From an uncultured Bacteroidota bacterium (lineage in GTDB: Bacteria; Bacteroidota; Bacteroidia; Chitinophagales; Chitinophagaceae), in contig CAIRES010000085.1 of NCBI GenBank assembly GCA_903877645.1, forward strand, positions 1 through 34,520: 34,520 nt of DNA. Direction: 5' to 3'. The notes beneath the pieces were generated by a model. The model had not been told where the DNA came from, did not search any database, and saw only the letters and a list, made by a program, of their open reading frames with translations. Positions 22,174 through 31,278 of this stretch are shown here, piece after piece. Both the position numbers and the translations under genes were made by a program. Within the stretch, counting starts at the first letter, position 1; every line of letters starts with the position of its first letter.

Positions 22174-24126
22174 ATGAATACCAAATTGGAAGATCAAGTA
22201 ATCAACCAGGAAGAAAATGCAACTCCGCAGGAAGAGGCTGCAAATGTAACTGCAACAGCAGAAACAGCTCCTGAAGCAAACGAAGCACCTGCAACTATGT
22301 CGCGCGCGGCGCGCCATTATTACAACGCACCATCAGAAACATCTCATGATGATTTTGACTGGAGCGTAGACAAACGCAATGTTGCCTCTTACAAAGAAGA
22401 CGACCGTGTAAAGTTCGATTCTCTGTATGGCAGCACTTTCAAGTCTATCGCTGAATCAGAACTGCTGCAAGGCATACTGGTAGGCATGACGAAGACTGAT
22501 GCGATCATCAACATCGGTTTCAAATCCGATGGCCTTGTTTCCCTCAACGAATTCCGTGACCTTCACGATCTGAAGATCGGTGACGAGATCGAAGTAATGG
22601 TGGTGGAAAAAGAAGACAAACATGGCCACCTGCACCTGAGCCGCAAACTGGCGCGCGCAGCACGTGCATGGCAGCAGATCGTGGACTTCTACAAAACAGG
22701 CGAAGTGGTTACAGGTACAATTACATCTAAGACCAAGGGCGGTCTTATCGTGGATGTATATGGCCTCGAAACCTTCCTCCCGGGTTCACAAATTGACGTT
22801 AAGCCCGTTACCGATTACGATCAGTACGTGGGTAAGACCATGGACTTTAAAGTGGTTAAGATCAACGAAACTATCCGCAACGCAGTGGTATCGCACAAGG
22901 CGCTTATCGAAAGCGATATCGAGCAGCAGCGTAGTGTTATCATCGGCCAGCTCGAAAAAGGACAGGTACTGGAAGGTACTGTTAAGAACGTTACCGACTT
23001 CGGCGCGTTCATCGACCTTGGTGGTGTTGACGGATTGCTGTATATCACAGACATTAGCTGGGGCCGCGTAACGCACCCGAGCGAAGTGCTGCATAACGGC
23101 CAGAAACTCAACGTCGTGGTCCTTGACTTCGATGATGAGAAGAAACGTATCAGCCTGGGCCTGAAACAACTGACCCCACACCCATGGGACAACCTGCCTG
23201 CGGAAATAGCAGAAGGCGCTCATGTAAAGGGCAAAGTAGTGAACATCGAAGACTACGGTGCATTCCTCGAAATATTCCCCGGCGTAGAAGGCCTGGTACA
23301 CGTATCAGAGATCACCTGGTCGTCACAGCCGATCAACGCCAAGGAGTTCTTCAAACTCGGCGAAGAGCATGAAGCTGTGGTAGTAACCCTTGATAAAGAC
23401 GAGCGCAAAATGAGCCTGTCTATCAAGCAGATGACAGAAGACCCATGGGATGCTATCGAAAACAAATTCCCTGTTGACTCCCGTCATTCAGGTACTGTTA
23501 AGAACATCACTCCATACGGCGTATTTGTAGAACTGGAAACAGGCATAGGCGGCATGATACACATCAGCGACCTGAGCTGGATCAAGCGCTACAACCACCC
23601 AAGTGAGTTTGTAAAGGTAGGCGACAAGATAGATGTAGTGATCCTGTCTATAGACAAGGAAAACCGCAAGCTTGCCCTCGGCCACAAACAACTGGAAGAA
23701 GATCCATGGAACACGTTTGAAACAGTATTCCCGATCGGCTCTATACATGAAGGCAGCGTAACCCGTAAGGACGACAAGGGCGCAACTGTACAGTTGCAGT
23801 ACGGCCTGGAAGCTTACGCACCTGCACGCCACCTCCGCAAGGAAGATGGTACAATGGTAGAAGCTGAAGAAATACTGCCATTCACGATCATCGAATTCGA
23901 TCGCAATGACAAGCGTATCATGGTATCGCATACGAAAGTATGGGAACTGGTGAAAACCGAAGAGAAAGAAGCCATGAGAAAAGAGGCTACTGCCGATTCA
24001 GAAAAGACCAAGAAAGCAGTGAAGAACATACAGAGCAAAGTAGAGAAGCCAACACTTGGCGACCTGGGCGCACTGGCTGCTATCAAGGACAAGATGAAGA
24101 AAGCAGAAGATGACGCTGCTGAGTAA
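22174..24126 (+). CDS. rpsA: 30S ribosomal protein S1
   Basis: 650 aa from the ATG at 22174; an ATG at 22159 would add five residues (MSPYK) and cannot be excluded. After a low-complexity Glu/Ala-rich N-terminal region of about 85 residues come six S1 (OB-fold) RNA-binding repeats, with signatures such as TDFGAFIDLGGVDGLLYITD, EDYGAFLEIFPGVEGLVHVS and TPYGVFVELETGIGGMIHIS. KQLTPHPW and KQLEEDPW mark the ends of repeats. S1 binds mRNA on the 30S subunit; in a phylum that mostly lacks Shine-Dalgarno sequences its role in start selection is of interest. The C-terminus ends in a Lys/Glu-rich tail. It is a single-gene unit with promoter and strong terminator. Confidence 0.96.
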   Translation: MNTKLEDQVINQEENATPQEEAANVTATAETAPEANEAPATMSRAARHYYNAPSETSHDDFDWSVDKRNVASYKEDDRVKFDSLYGSTFKSIAESELLQGILVGMTKTDAIINIGFKSDGLVSLNEFRDLHDLKIGDEIEVMVVEKEDKHGHLHLSRKLARAARAWQQIVDFYKTGEVVTGTITSKTKGGLIVDVYGLETFLPGSQIDVKPVTDYDQYVGKTMDFKVVKINETIRNAVVSHKALIESDIEQQRSVIIGQLEKGQVLEGTVKNVTDFGAFIDLGGVDGLLYITDISWGRVTHPSEVLHNGQKLNVVVLDFDDEKKRISLGLKQLTPHPWDNLPAEIAEGAHVKGKVVNIEDYGAFLEIFPGVEGLVHVSEITWSSQPINAKEFFKLGEEHEAVVVTLDKDERKMSLSIKQMTEDPWDAIENKFPVDSRHSGTVKNITPYGVFVELETGIGGMIHISDLSWIKRYNHPSEFVKVGDKIDVVILSIDKENRKLALGHKQLEEDPWNTFETVFPIGSIHEGSVTRKDDKGATVQLQYGLEAYAPARHLRKEDGTMVEAEEILPFTIIEFDRNDKRIMVSHTKVWELVKTEEKEAMRKEATADSEKTKKAVKNIQSKVEKPTLGDLGALAAIKDKMKKAEDDAAE

Positions 24127-24143
24127 TTAGCTGATGATATAAG

Positions 24144-24171
24144 GCGCCCGATTTTATCGGGCGCTTTTTTT
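24144..24171 (+). terminator. Rho-independent terminator of rpsA
   Basis: Arms GCGCCCGAT (24144-24152) and ATCGGGCGC (24156-24164) with loop TTT, followed by seven T (24165-24171). It begins 18 bases after the rpsA stop. Confidence 0.95.
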
Positions 24172-24230
24172 GTGCGCTGCTTTTTACATTCAGGCCGGAT
24201 AGCTAACGGGAATTCATACTTTTGATTGCT

Positions 24231-24950
24231 ATGGAGTACAAAATAGACATGAACCGGTTTGGGGAAGTAAGGAAGCAGGTGATGGTAAAAACCATACCGC
24301 TGATGCTGCTTGCCGGGGCTACGGGGATCGGTATCAGCATGTTTGGGAACAAAGATGGCGGCAATACTGCTGCGGTGCTGCCCTTTGTGATACCGATGTC
24401 TATATTGGCATTGGGCTATGGGCTGTACCTGGGCATCAGCAGGCAAAAGGAGTTGATGGGCAGCTACAGGCTTACCATTAGCGGCAACATGATCACGAGA
24501 GTGCAAGGCAATACGCCAACGATCAGCATTTATTTCAGTGAGGTAAAACAAATACTCAAAGGCAAGAATGGCGGTATGGTGGTGGCGGGAAAACATCCCG
24601 GCGACGTGATCATTATTCCGGCGCAAATAGAGCATACTACAGAGCTGGAAACTGAATTGAACAGCATTATGCCGGTTGTTGCCGCACCACCGCTAAAATT
24701 GCTACAGAAGTATCCGCGGCTGCTTACCATTGTTGTGCTTGGCCTGATGATCTGTGTGTTTACAGCCACCAATAAAATAGTAGTAGCGGTTAGCGGCATT
24801 ATGTTTGTAGCATTCTTTGCATGGGCGTTCATGGTCATCAAAAAAAATAAGAACATAGATGGCCAAACGAAAAAGAAATTATGGCTGGTATTGTTGCCTG
24901 TAGCGGCAGCGATCGCAAGGGTGATCGCAGTACTAGCAGGTTATCATTGA
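24231..24950 (+). CDS. Membrane protein of unknown function with PH-like middle domain
   Basis: 239 aa from the ATG at 24231. Two transmembrane helices at the N-terminus ([15 protein letters not shown] and [19 protein letters not shown]), then about 100 soluble residues with a strand-rich pattern ([50 protein letters not shown]) resembling a small PH-like domain, then two or three further helices ([52 protein letters not shown]). I recognise no named family. A degenerate copy of the GATAGCTA palindrome lies upstream (24193-24210). It is followed at 128 bp by the pterin dehydratase gene on the same strand. Confidence 0.78.
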   Translation: MEYKIDMNRFGEVRKQVMVKTIPLMLLAGATGIGISMFGNKDGGNTAAVLPFVIPMSILALGYGLYLGISRQKELMGSYRLTISGNMITRVQGNTPTISIYFSEVKQILKGKNGGMVVAGKHPGDVIIIPAQIEHTTELETELNSIMPVVAAPPLKLLQKYPRLLTIVVLGLMICVFTATNKIVVAVSGIMFVAFFAWAFMVIKKNKNIDGQTKKKLWLVLLPVAAAIARVIAVLAGYH

Positions 24951-25078
24951 TAAAAAACAACAATGATGAGCGTCCCCGAAAAAGACTAACTTTATGGCAT
25001 CCTATCTGTCACTACACTCAATACCGAACTAACCCAATTTGCATATTAGCTGATTTTTCACATTTTCACATTTATACC

Positions 25079-25318
25079 ATGGCCTGGGAAGAAAAAAATA
25101 ATACACTTTACCGATCATTCACCTTCAGCGATTTCAGCGAGGCATTTTCATTTATGACGCACGTGGCGCTGATCGCAGAGAAACAGGATCACCACCCGAC
25201 CTGGACGAACACCTGGAACAAGGTGGAGATATGGTTGAGCACACACAGCGCCGGCAACAAAGTGACTGATAAAGACAGGAAGCTGGCAGCAGATATAGAC
25301 AAGGTGACCGGCAAATAA
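25079..25318 (+). CDS. 4a-hydroxytetrahydrobiopterin dehydratase-like protein (short form)
   Basis: 79 aa from the ATG at 25079, shorter than the usual 95-110 of the PCD/DCoH family. The catalytic signature is intact: [20 protein letters not shown] with His38, His39, Pro40 and Trp42, and a C-terminal [16 protein letters not shown] with the conserved Asp. Such enzymes dehydrate 4a-hydroxytetrahydrobiopterin made by aromatic amino acid hydroxylases. What is missing is the N-terminal strand/helix region. The frame is open further upstream, but that stretch looks non-coding. No hydroxylase gene is nearby, so another role is possible. It is followed 15 bp later by the DUF3224 gene, perhaps in one transcript. 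Confidence 0.82.
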   Translation: MAWEEKNNTLYRSFTFSDFSEAFSFMTHVALIAEKQDHHPTWTNTWNKVEIWLSTHSAGNKVTDKDRKLAADIDKVTGK

Positions 25319-25333
25319 AACTGATATATTTTT

Positions 25334-25723
25334 ATGGCAAACAAAGCAGCAGGAACATTTGAAGTAAAGATAGTACCGCAGGAAGACAGGGTGGTACCGA
25401 TGCTATCGAGAATGACGATAGACAAAACTTTTCATGGCGACCTGGAAGGCACATCGCAGGGGCAAATGCTGGCAGCAAGTACGAGTATCCCGCACTCGGC
25501 TGGGTATGTGGCCATGGAAAGGGTGACAGGGTCGCTTCATGGCAAGCAGGGCAGCTTTGCGCTGCAGCATACGGCTACCATGAACAAAGGAGAACCTTCG
25601 TTAAACATCACTGTAGTGCCTGATTCAGGGACGGATGAACTGACAGGGCTTTCGGGCAAGCTGAACATCATCATGGCTGATGGTAAGCACTCTTATGAGT
25701 TTGAGTATCATCTGCCCGAATAA
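25334..25723 (+). CDS. DUF3224 domain protein
   Basis: 129 aa, one DUF3224 domain, thought to be a small beta-barrel of the allene-oxide-cyclase-like type. Typical stretches are present: GTFEVKIVPQED at the start, IDKTFHGDLEGTSQGQML, AGYVAMERVTGSLHGKQGSF, and the C-terminal TDELTGLSGKLNIIMADGKH. No signal peptide, so cytoplasmic. Function in bacteria is unknown. It is 15 bp behind the pterin dehydratase gene on the same strand and ends before a bidirectional terminator, so the two probably form a short operon. Confidence 0.88.
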   Translation: MANKAAGTFEVKIVPQEDRVVPMLSRMTIDKTFHGDLEGTSQGQMLAASTSIPHSAGYVAMERVTGSLHGKQGSFALQHTATMNKGEPSLNITVVPDSGTDELTGLSGKLNIIMADGKHSYEFEYHLPE

Positions 25724-25786
25724 AATGAGAGCGAAGAAAGAGAGCAAAGAGCGATGTGGCTTTTGGCATTTACATACTCCATAAGA

Positions 25787-25815
25787 AAAGCCCCTTTGCA
25801 GGGGCTTTGTATTTT
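25787..25815. terminator. Bidirectional terminator
   Basis: Arms AAAGCCCC (25787-25794) and GGGGCTTT (25801-25808) with loop TTTGCA, A-rich on the left (AAGAAAAG) and T-rich on the right (TTTGTATTTT). It can stop both the DUF3224 transcript (stop 25723) and the minus-strand barrel gene (stop 25833). Confidence 0.85.
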
Positions 25816-25832
25816 AGATCGAATGAGTATTC

Positions 25833-26387
25833 TTATTCTGCTGCGTGGTGCTTGTGCATTGTGCGTGGGAAGCGTACCGCAAGGCCGCCATTTACGAGAC
25901 CCTTGTACCCTACCCCAACTTCCACAAAGCCTGCAAACTGCCTGCCAATACGCAAGCCCAATGGAGTGATCTGAAAACCACAAGCTTTTACGCCTGAGCC
26001 ATCAGCTATGCCCTGCTGCAACTGGTAGTCATCAAATATGGCAATACCATAAGACAGTGCACCGTACAACCTGACACGTACATCGTCATTGCGTGTATCG
26101 AGATAGGTAGCGGTCACTTCGGGAGCGATGGTTACAAAGCTGCCCCAGTCGGCGAGGTTCTCAATGCCCATACCCAGGCCGAGCGTAACATCGCGGGTAA
26201 GGTAGTAGCGGTAAGTAAGTGTAGGCACGCCACCTGATGTGCCGTATGGAGAGCCGTTATATAAAGAGTAGATGCTGAAATAACCATAGCCGAGCGCTAT
26301 CTCGCTTTTTCCTTTCTGCGCATGGCTTTTAGGGATAAAACAGATCATAGACAAGGCAACACAAAACGCGAAGATCTTTCTTTGCAT
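25833..26387 (-). CDS. Outer-membrane beta-barrel-like protein
   Basis: 184 aa from the ATG at 26387, which gives a signal peptide (MQRKIFAFCVALSMICFIPK, cleavage near SHAQ). The rest is an alternating strand pattern with many Tyr, Gly and Val (IALGYGYFSIYSLYNG, TLTYRYYLTRDVTLGLGMGI, TVTATYLD-like) and ends GVGYKGLVNGGLAVRF plus a short tail. This is typical of small 8-strand outer-membrane barrels. The last strands closely resemble those of the gene at the right edge (GIGYKGIINGGIAYHF). The longer open frame upstream is rejected. Function unknown. Confidence 0.82.
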   Translation of the reverse strand: MQRKIFAFCVALSMICFIPKSHAQKGKSEIALGYGYFSIYSLYNGSPYGTSGGVPTLTYRYYLTRDVTLGLGMGIENLADWGSFVTIAPEVTATYLDTRNDDVRVRLYGALSYGIAIFDDYQLQQGIADGSGVKACGFQITPLGLRIGRQFAGFVEVGVGYKGLVNGGLAVRFPRTMHKHHAAE

Positions 26388-26547
26388 GATAAAACCGTTT
26401 TTTAATGAGTGTGTTAGAGACTTATAAAGGCTTAAAGATATAGCAAACTTTGATTTCTCCAAAACCCAATACGGCAAAGAAAGCCTCAAAACAGGGTATG
26501 AGGCCGTAAAACACTCAAAAAACACAACTTAATTCCTTCAAACCGCT

Positions 26548-26555
26548 TAATTTTG
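26548..26555 (+). promoter_or_regulatory. -7 box of lysA, very close to the start codon
   Basis: TAATTTTG, a match to TAnnTTTG, ends 7 bases before the lysA ATG at 26563. Transcription would start at or next to the ATG, so the mRNA may be leaderless. Confidence 0.55.
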
Positions 26556-26562
26556 CGCCCCT

Positions 26563-27771
26563 ATGTACGAACCGATCAGTAATGAACAATTGATAGCCGT
26601 GGCCAATGAGCACGGCACACCGGTATATGTGTACCACGCGGAAAAAATTGCGCAGCAGTACCATAAGCTTACAGAGGCATTTAAGGGACACCCAACGAAG
26701 TTCTTTTACGCCTGCAAAGCCCTGACCAATGTCAATATACTGAAGTACATGAAGGGACTGGGTGCCTTGCTGGATTGTGTGAGCATTAACGAGGTGAAAC
26801 TGGGCATGATGGCCGGTTTTGAACCCAATGAAATACTCTTCACACCGAATTGTGTGGAGCTGAGCGAGATACTGGAAGGTGTGGCGCTGGGTGTAAGGAT
26901 CAATATAGATAACATATCCATACTGGAGCAGTTTGGCAATAAATATGGCAATACCTACCCGGTATGCATCCGCATCAACCCGCACATAGTGGCTGGCGGC
27001 AATTACAAAATATCTACCGGTCATATAGACAGCAAATTCGGTATCTCTATACACCAGCTGCGTCATATAGAACGCATAGTGAAGAAGACCAACCTGCACA
27101 TACAGGGGCTGCACATGCATACCGGCAGCGAGATCAAGGACATTGATGTGTTCCTGCAAGGGCTGGACGTGATGTTTGGTGTGGCTGCACACTTCCCCGG
27201 TATCGACTTTATAGATCTGGGTAGCGGCTTTAAGGTGCCTTACAAAGAGGACGAGCACGAAACAGATGTAAAGACCCTAGGCAGCCGTGTTGCAGAGGCA
27301 GCCAAGGAATATGAAACAGAAACAGGCCGCCCACTGGAGATATGGTTTGAGCCGGGCAAGTATTTAGTGAGCGAATGTGGCTCTTTTGTAGTAAAAGCAA
27401 GCGTGATCAAGCACACAACTGCCACTGTGTTTGTGGGGGTCAATTCAGGCTTTAACCACCTGATACGGCCGATGTTTTACGACTCCTACCACCGCATCAG
27501 CAATATATCTAACCCCGAAGGGAACGAGCGCATATATACCGTAGTAGGCAACATCTGCGAAACAGACACCTTCGCCTGGGACCGGGTGCTGAATGAAGTA
27601 CGTGAGGGCGACCTGCTGGTATTTCATAATGCCGGGGCCTATGGTTTTGAGATGAGCAGCAATTTCAACTCGCGCCTGAAACCTGCCGAAGTGATGATCA
27701 AGGATGGTAAAGCACAACTGATACGGAAAGCTGATCAATTTGAAGATCTGCTGAGAAACCAGGTGTTATAG
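26563..27771 (+). CDS. lysA: Diaminopimelate decarboxylase
   Basis: 402 aa, typical length. A PLP enzyme of fold type III that decarboxylates meso-diaminopimelate to L-lysine, the last step of lysine synthesis in the cytoplasm. Landmarks: FFYACKALTN with the PLP-binding Lys52, INPHIVAGG, HMHTGSEI with the conserved His, DLGSGFKVPY with the glycine-rich phosphate loop, EPGKYLV with Glu/Pro/Gly/Arg-like site, and GNICETDTFAWDR with the substrate-binding Cys. No other lysine gene is nearby. Its -7 box sits so close that the transcript may have no leader. Confidence 0.94.
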   Translation: MYEPISNEQLIAVANEHGTPVYVYHAEKIAQQYHKLTEAFKGHPTKFFYACKALTNVNILKYMKGLGALLDCVSINEVKLGMMAGFEPNEILFTPNCVELSEILEGVALGVRINIDNISILEQFGNKYGNTYPVCIRINPHIVAGGNYKISTGHIDSKFGISIHQLRHIERIVKKTNLHIQGLHMHTGSEIKDIDVFLQGLDVMFGVAAHFPGIDFIDLGSGFKVPYKEDEHETDVKTLGSRVAEAAKEYETETGRPLEIWFEPGKYLVSECGSFVVKASVIKHTTATVFVGVNSGFNHLIRPMFYDSYHRISNISNPEGNERIYTVVGNICETDTFAWDRVLNEVREGDLLVFHNAGAYGFEMSSNFNSRLKPAEVMIKDGKAQLIRKADQFEDLLRNQVL

Positions 27772-27827
27772 CACTTTGTTTGCACAACAAACTAAATACT
27801 ATACATTTACACTTATAAAACTCTTTT

Positions 27828-28259
27828 ATGCGCAAATTGTACATTTTCATGCTCGGCGGGTTACTGTTTCTCGGAGCATGTACCAAACCTTCTAATAACA
27901 CCACCAACAACACAACTGTGTTGCCTGCGGCAAACCCGGCATTTACGGTAGATGGCATTAATGATATCACCCTGGATCATACGCAAGGTTATATCACTAC
28001 CACACTGCCACTGGTTATTGAATACCAGGATTCAGTGCAGCAAACGGTAACAGTATCGGTATCCGGTATACCTGCCACCGCAGGAGGTACGCAGAACGGG
28101 GTAATAGCTACCGGTGTGCCTACTTTTAATACCTCAATTGCGTTTACTTATAATCGCGACAGTCACATTATTCCGGTAGGCACCTACCCTATTACTGTAA
28201 CCTGCACAGGTAGCCTGAGTGGAGCGAAGACGTTTAAGTTTAACTTTACAGTTTATTAA
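27828..28259 (+). CDS. Lipoprotein with a beta-sandwich-like domain
   Basis: 143 aa. A lipoprotein signal peptide is clear: positive N-terminus (MRKLYIFMLGG) and the lipobox FLGAC with Cys18. It is followed by an Asn/Thr-rich linker, then about 105 residues that alternate strands (ITLDHTQGYITTTLPLVI, QTVTVSVSGIP, TFNTSIAFTY, YPITVTCTGSLSGAK) in an Ig-like pattern. I recognise no family. The lipid anchor implies an envelope location, either inner or outer membrane. It stands 56 bp behind lysA but is probably separate; a terminator follows. Confidence 0.8.
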   Translation: MRKLYIFMLGGLLFLGACTKPSNNTTNNTTVLPAANPAFTVDGINDITLDHTQGYITTTLPLVIEYQDSVQQTVTVSVSGIPATAGGTQNGVIATGVPTFNTSIAFTYNRDSHIIPVGTYPITVTCTGSLSGAKTFKFNFTVY

Positions 28260-28280
28260 TAGCGATCAATAATAGCAATA

Positions 28281-28312
28281 AAAAAAGTCGAACGATCAGT
28301 TCGACTTTTTTT
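28281..28312. terminator. Bidirectional terminator
   Basis: Perfect 9-bp arms AAGTCGAAC (28285-28293) and GTTCGACTT (28299-28307) around GATCA, with A-run on the left and T-run on the right. It lies between the converging lipoprotein (stop 28259) and barrel (stop 28331) genes. Confidence 0.92.
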
Positions 28313-28330
28313 ATGTAGGGAGCAGCAACG

Positions 28331-29029
28331 CTACTTTACAACAGTATTCTTGCGCACCTTCAGATAGCCAAGTTTGATACCCAACACTATACCTGGTAAT
28401 ATATCGCCTACATTGCTTTTGTAAGGGACATTCACATTTTCAACACCGTTGTTGCTTTGTTCGTAGTAAATGGTCTTGTAACGCAACTTGACCGGGAATT
28501 GAAGGCCGGCAAAAAAGTCGGCACAGAAGGCCCCATTAATATGCTTAGCACCAATGACAAAATGTGGCACTATGGCGATGCACTTTTCGGATTGTATGCG
28601 GTAGCCCTGGTCCATTGTATTTTTGCCTGTATTCACCCTCAGGCTATCATACCAAAGATACTTAACGCCCAGCGAAGGTTCGCAGTAGTTGAGCCAATGC
28701 TTGCGGTGCCTGTGGCTGTATATATTCAGGCCTCCTTTTATCCCGGGCCCCTGGTATACACCTACGCTTATCTTGTCGCCATGTGACGTAGCCACACCAA
28801 ATTGACTGCTATAATGTACCTGATAGCCAGCATCTGCCACCCAGCTATACAGGCGGGTACCATGAATAAAGAATTTCTCAAAACCTATTGTGGGTATCGA
28901 TTCTATATCATTGACAAGGTTGGTATTGATATAGTAAACGTCAGGCACCTGCTTCTTTGAGGTAGTATCCTGCGCCTGCAACCTGCCGGCGAGCACTAAG
29001 AAAGAAAGTATAAGCAGAATGGGTTTCAT
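28331..29029 (-). CDS. Secreted, probably outer-membrane beta-barrel protein
   Basis: 232 aa with a signal peptide (MKPILLILSFLVLAGRLQAQ). The mature part alternates aromatic/hydrophobic strands (VYYINTNLVNDIESIPTIGF, LYSWVADAGYQVHYS, KISVGVYQGPGIKGGLNI, FCADFFAGLQFPVKLRYKTI) and ends LPGIVLGIKLGYLKVRKN, consistent with an outer-membrane barrel of about 8-10 strands. I recognise no specific family. It is divergent from coaBC, and its promoter would lie in the shared region 29030-29149. Confidence 0.78.
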   Translation of the reverse strand: MKPILLILSFLVLAGRLQAQDTTSKKQVPDVYYINTNLVNDIESIPTIGFEKFFIHGTRLYSWVADAGYQVHYSSQFGVATSHGDKISVGVYQGPGIKGGLNIYSHRHRKHWLNYCEPSLGVKYLWYDSLRVNTGKNTMDQGYRIQSEKCIAIVPHFVIGAKHINGAFCADFFAGLQFPVKLRYKTIYYEQSNNGVENVNVPYKSNVGDILPGIVLGIKLGYLKVRKNTVVK

Positions 29030-29149
29030 ATAGCTATTGATACAAATCTAAGCTAAGTTATGTTAAAAAAGCAAAAAACAGCCCTGCCTGCACTGCTCCT
29101 GATTTATTATCCTCATTCATTCTTTGTAACTTGCATTAGTTTTCAAAAC

Positions 29150-30358
29150 ATGTCTTTAGAAGGTAAAAAGATCATACTGGCCGTTACCGGCAGCATTGCG
29201 GCCTACAAAACGCCGCAACTGGTGCGCTCGTTGATAAAAGCAGGTGCTGATGTGAAGGTATTGATGACTAATGCTGCGGCTGATTTTGTAACACCGCTTG
29301 CGCTGGCAACTGTCTCCAAGCACCCTGTATTAGCCAATGTGAGTGACGGTGCCAACTGGAACAACCATGTGGCCCTTGGTTTGTGGGCAGATGCGATGAT
29401 CGTAGCGCCTTGCAGCGCTAATACCCTGGGCAAACTAGCAAATGGATTGTGTGACAATATTGTTTGTGCAGTATACCTCTCTGCCCGCTGCCCTATATTT
29501 ATAGCCCCGGCTATGGATGAGGATATGTGGATACATAAGTCGACACAATTGAACATCGGCAAGGTACAAGGCTATGGCAACCACATTATACCGGTAGCAC
29601 ATGGCGAGCTGGCCAGCGGACTGGTAGGTGAAGGAAGAATGGCCGAACCTGATGATATAGTGCAACATCTTTCTGCGTTTTTCTCAGAAGAGAAGCCATT
29701 GAAGGGAGTTAAAGCCCTTGTCACTGCGGGGCCTACGTATGAGCGTATAGATCCTGTGCGGTTCATCGGCAATTTCTCGACAGGCAAAATGGGTATTGCA
29801 ATAGCCGAAGCACTGGCAGATAAGGGTGCGCTGGTAACACTGGTACTCGGGCCATCGCATGAACACACTTATCATGCAAACATTAATACCATAAAAGTAG
29901 AAAGCGCACAGGAAATGTATACTGCAAGTGTGGCTGAATTCAAGGATGCGCAGATAGCTGTGTTGGCCGCAGCTGTGGCCGATTACCGCCCGGAAGAACA
30001 GGCCAAAGAGAAAATAAAGAAAAAAGAACAGGACCTAAACCTCTTACTCTCCAAGACAACTGATATATTAGCCGCGTTAGGCAAAATAAAACAGCCATCG
30101 CAAACGTTAATAGGGTTTGCGCTGGAAACCAATAATGAGCTGGAGCATGCTACAGAAAAGCTGAAGAACAAGAACGCTGATATGATCGTGATGAACTCGC
30201 TGAAGGATGAAGGAGCAGGCTTCGGGTACGATACCAATAAAGTAACTTTTGTAACACCCGGCAATTCGGCTGCTTTGCCATTACAATCCAAAGCAAATGT
30301 TGCCATTGCCATTGTCAACCAAATCATAGCATTGAGACATGCAGAAAAGACTGCTTAG
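29150..30358 (+). CDS. coaBC: Bifunctional phosphopantothenoylcysteine decarboxylase/synthetase
   Basis: 402 aa from the ATG at 29150, chosen because the family N-terminus ([20 protein letters not shown]) starts there. The N-terminal half is the CoaC flavoprotein: the [11 protein letters not shown] loop, His73 in [11 protein letters not shown], and [10 protein letters not shown] (PAMD instead of the more common PAMN). The C-terminal half is the CoaB ligase: [26 protein letters not shown] and [18 protein letters not shown]. It makes phosphopantothenoylcysteine and decarboxylates it to phosphopantetheine on the path to coenzyme A. Its 3' end overlaps the DUF4835 gene by 20 bases in another frame, so the two are co-transcribed. 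Confidence 0.95.
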   Translation: MSLEGKKIILAVTGSIAAYKTPQLVRSLIKAGADVKVLMTNAAADFVTPLALATVSKHPVLANVSDGANWNNHVALGLWADAMIVAPCSANTLGKLANGLCDNIVCAVYLSARCPIFIAPAMDEDMWIHKSTQLNIGKVQGYGNHIIPVAHGELASGLVGEGRMAEPDDIVQHLSAFFSEEKPLKGVKALVTAGPTYERIDPVRFIGNFSTGKMGIAIAEALADKGALVTLVLGPSHEHTYHANINTIKVESAQEMYTASVAEFKDAQIAVLAAAVADYRPEEQAKEKIKKKEQDLNLLLSKTTDILAALGKIKQPSQTLIGFALETNNELEHATEKLKNKNADMIVMNSLKDEGAGFGYDTNKVTFVTPGNSAALPLQSKANVAIAIVNQIIALRHAEKTA

Positions 30359-31262
30359 TATACTGGTATTCCTTGCATGCGGCATATATACCCAGGCACA
30401 GGAGTTCAACTGCAAAGTGACCATCCGGCACGATAAAATAACGGGTGTGGACGCGCAGGTGTTCACAGGCATGCAGAATGCCATTACCGACCTGGTAAAT
30501 GCGCATAAATGGACGAATGATGAATTTGCTGTTCCTGAAAAAATTGACTGTAGCATCTACATCAACCTTACTGGCAATAATGTGAACGGAGATATAGATG
30601 GCTATAGTGCCACGCTGAGCATACAGGCCACCCGCCCGGTATACAATTCGGGATACACCACCAAACTCATAGACTATGTAGACAAAGATGTGGCCTTCCA
30701 TTTTGCACAAAACGGCACCATACACTTTGACGACAACAATGTGTCCGGCACAGATCCGCTATCATCAAATCTATCGGCAATAGTGGCTTACTATGCCTAC
30801 CTGATACTGGCGCTCGACTACGATAGTTTTGCCCCTGACGGCGGTACAGCCTTCCTGAAAAAGGCACAGAATATTGTGAACAATGCCCCCGACGGCAAGG
30901 GCATTAGCGGATGGAAGGCAGTGGAGAGTACCCATAACAGGTATTGGATCACAGATGAGTTGCTCAATACCCGTTTCGCGGATGTGCGCTCCTTCTGGTA
31001 TACGATGCACCGCGAGGGGCTGGACAGCATGGCCGCAAAACCCAACGAATCGCGTACAAGGATACTGACCAACATAAAAAAGCTGTACAACGTAAGCAGA
31101 GAAAATCCCAGTTCTATCCTCATTCAATTTATATTCAACGCCAAAGGGGATGAATTCGTACACCTGTTGTCCGGTGCACCTAAGCAGGAACGGGCGCAGT
31201 ACATAACCATGCTCACCAGCCTGGATGTACCCAACGCAGCTAAATACAATATGCTCAGATAG
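30339..31262 (+). CDS. porD: DUF4835 family, PorD-like secreted protein
   Basis: 307 aa with a signal peptide ([21 protein letters not shown]). The body fits the Bacteroidota DUF4835 family, which some annotations name type IX secretion protein PorD: EFNCKVTIRHDKI near the N-terminus, a WTNDEFAVPEKIDCSI stretch, LSIQATRPVYNSGY, SNLSAIVAYYAYLILALDYD in the middle, and a helical C-terminus (MLTSLDVPNAAKYNML). Its start lies within the end of coaBC, a gene order I recall from other Bacteroidota. The secretion role is inferred from family naming, not from this sequence; other secretion-system genes are absent here. Confidence 0.75.
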   Translation: MQKRLLSILVFLACGIYTQAQEFNCKVTIRHDKITGVDAQVFTGMQNAITDLVNAHKWTNDEFAVPEKIDCSIYINLTGNNVNGDIDGYSATLSIQATRPVYNSGYTTKLIDYVDKDVAFHFAQNGTIHFDDNNVSGTDPLSSNLSAIVAYYAYLILALDYDSFAPDGGTAFLKKAQNIVNNAPDGKGISGWKAVESTHNRYWITDELLNTRFADVRSFWYTMHREGLDSMAAKPNESRTRILTNIKKLYNVSRENPSSILIQFIFNAKGDEFVHLLSGAPKQERAQYITMLTSLDVPNAAKYNMLR

Positions 31263-31278
31263 TTACAATCATTAGCAA

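Noticed and set aside
29060-29149. 30-residue extension of CoaBC
   Set aside because: The family start ([14 protein letters not shown]) coincides with the ATG at 29150; the upstream part resembles no CoaBC sequence.
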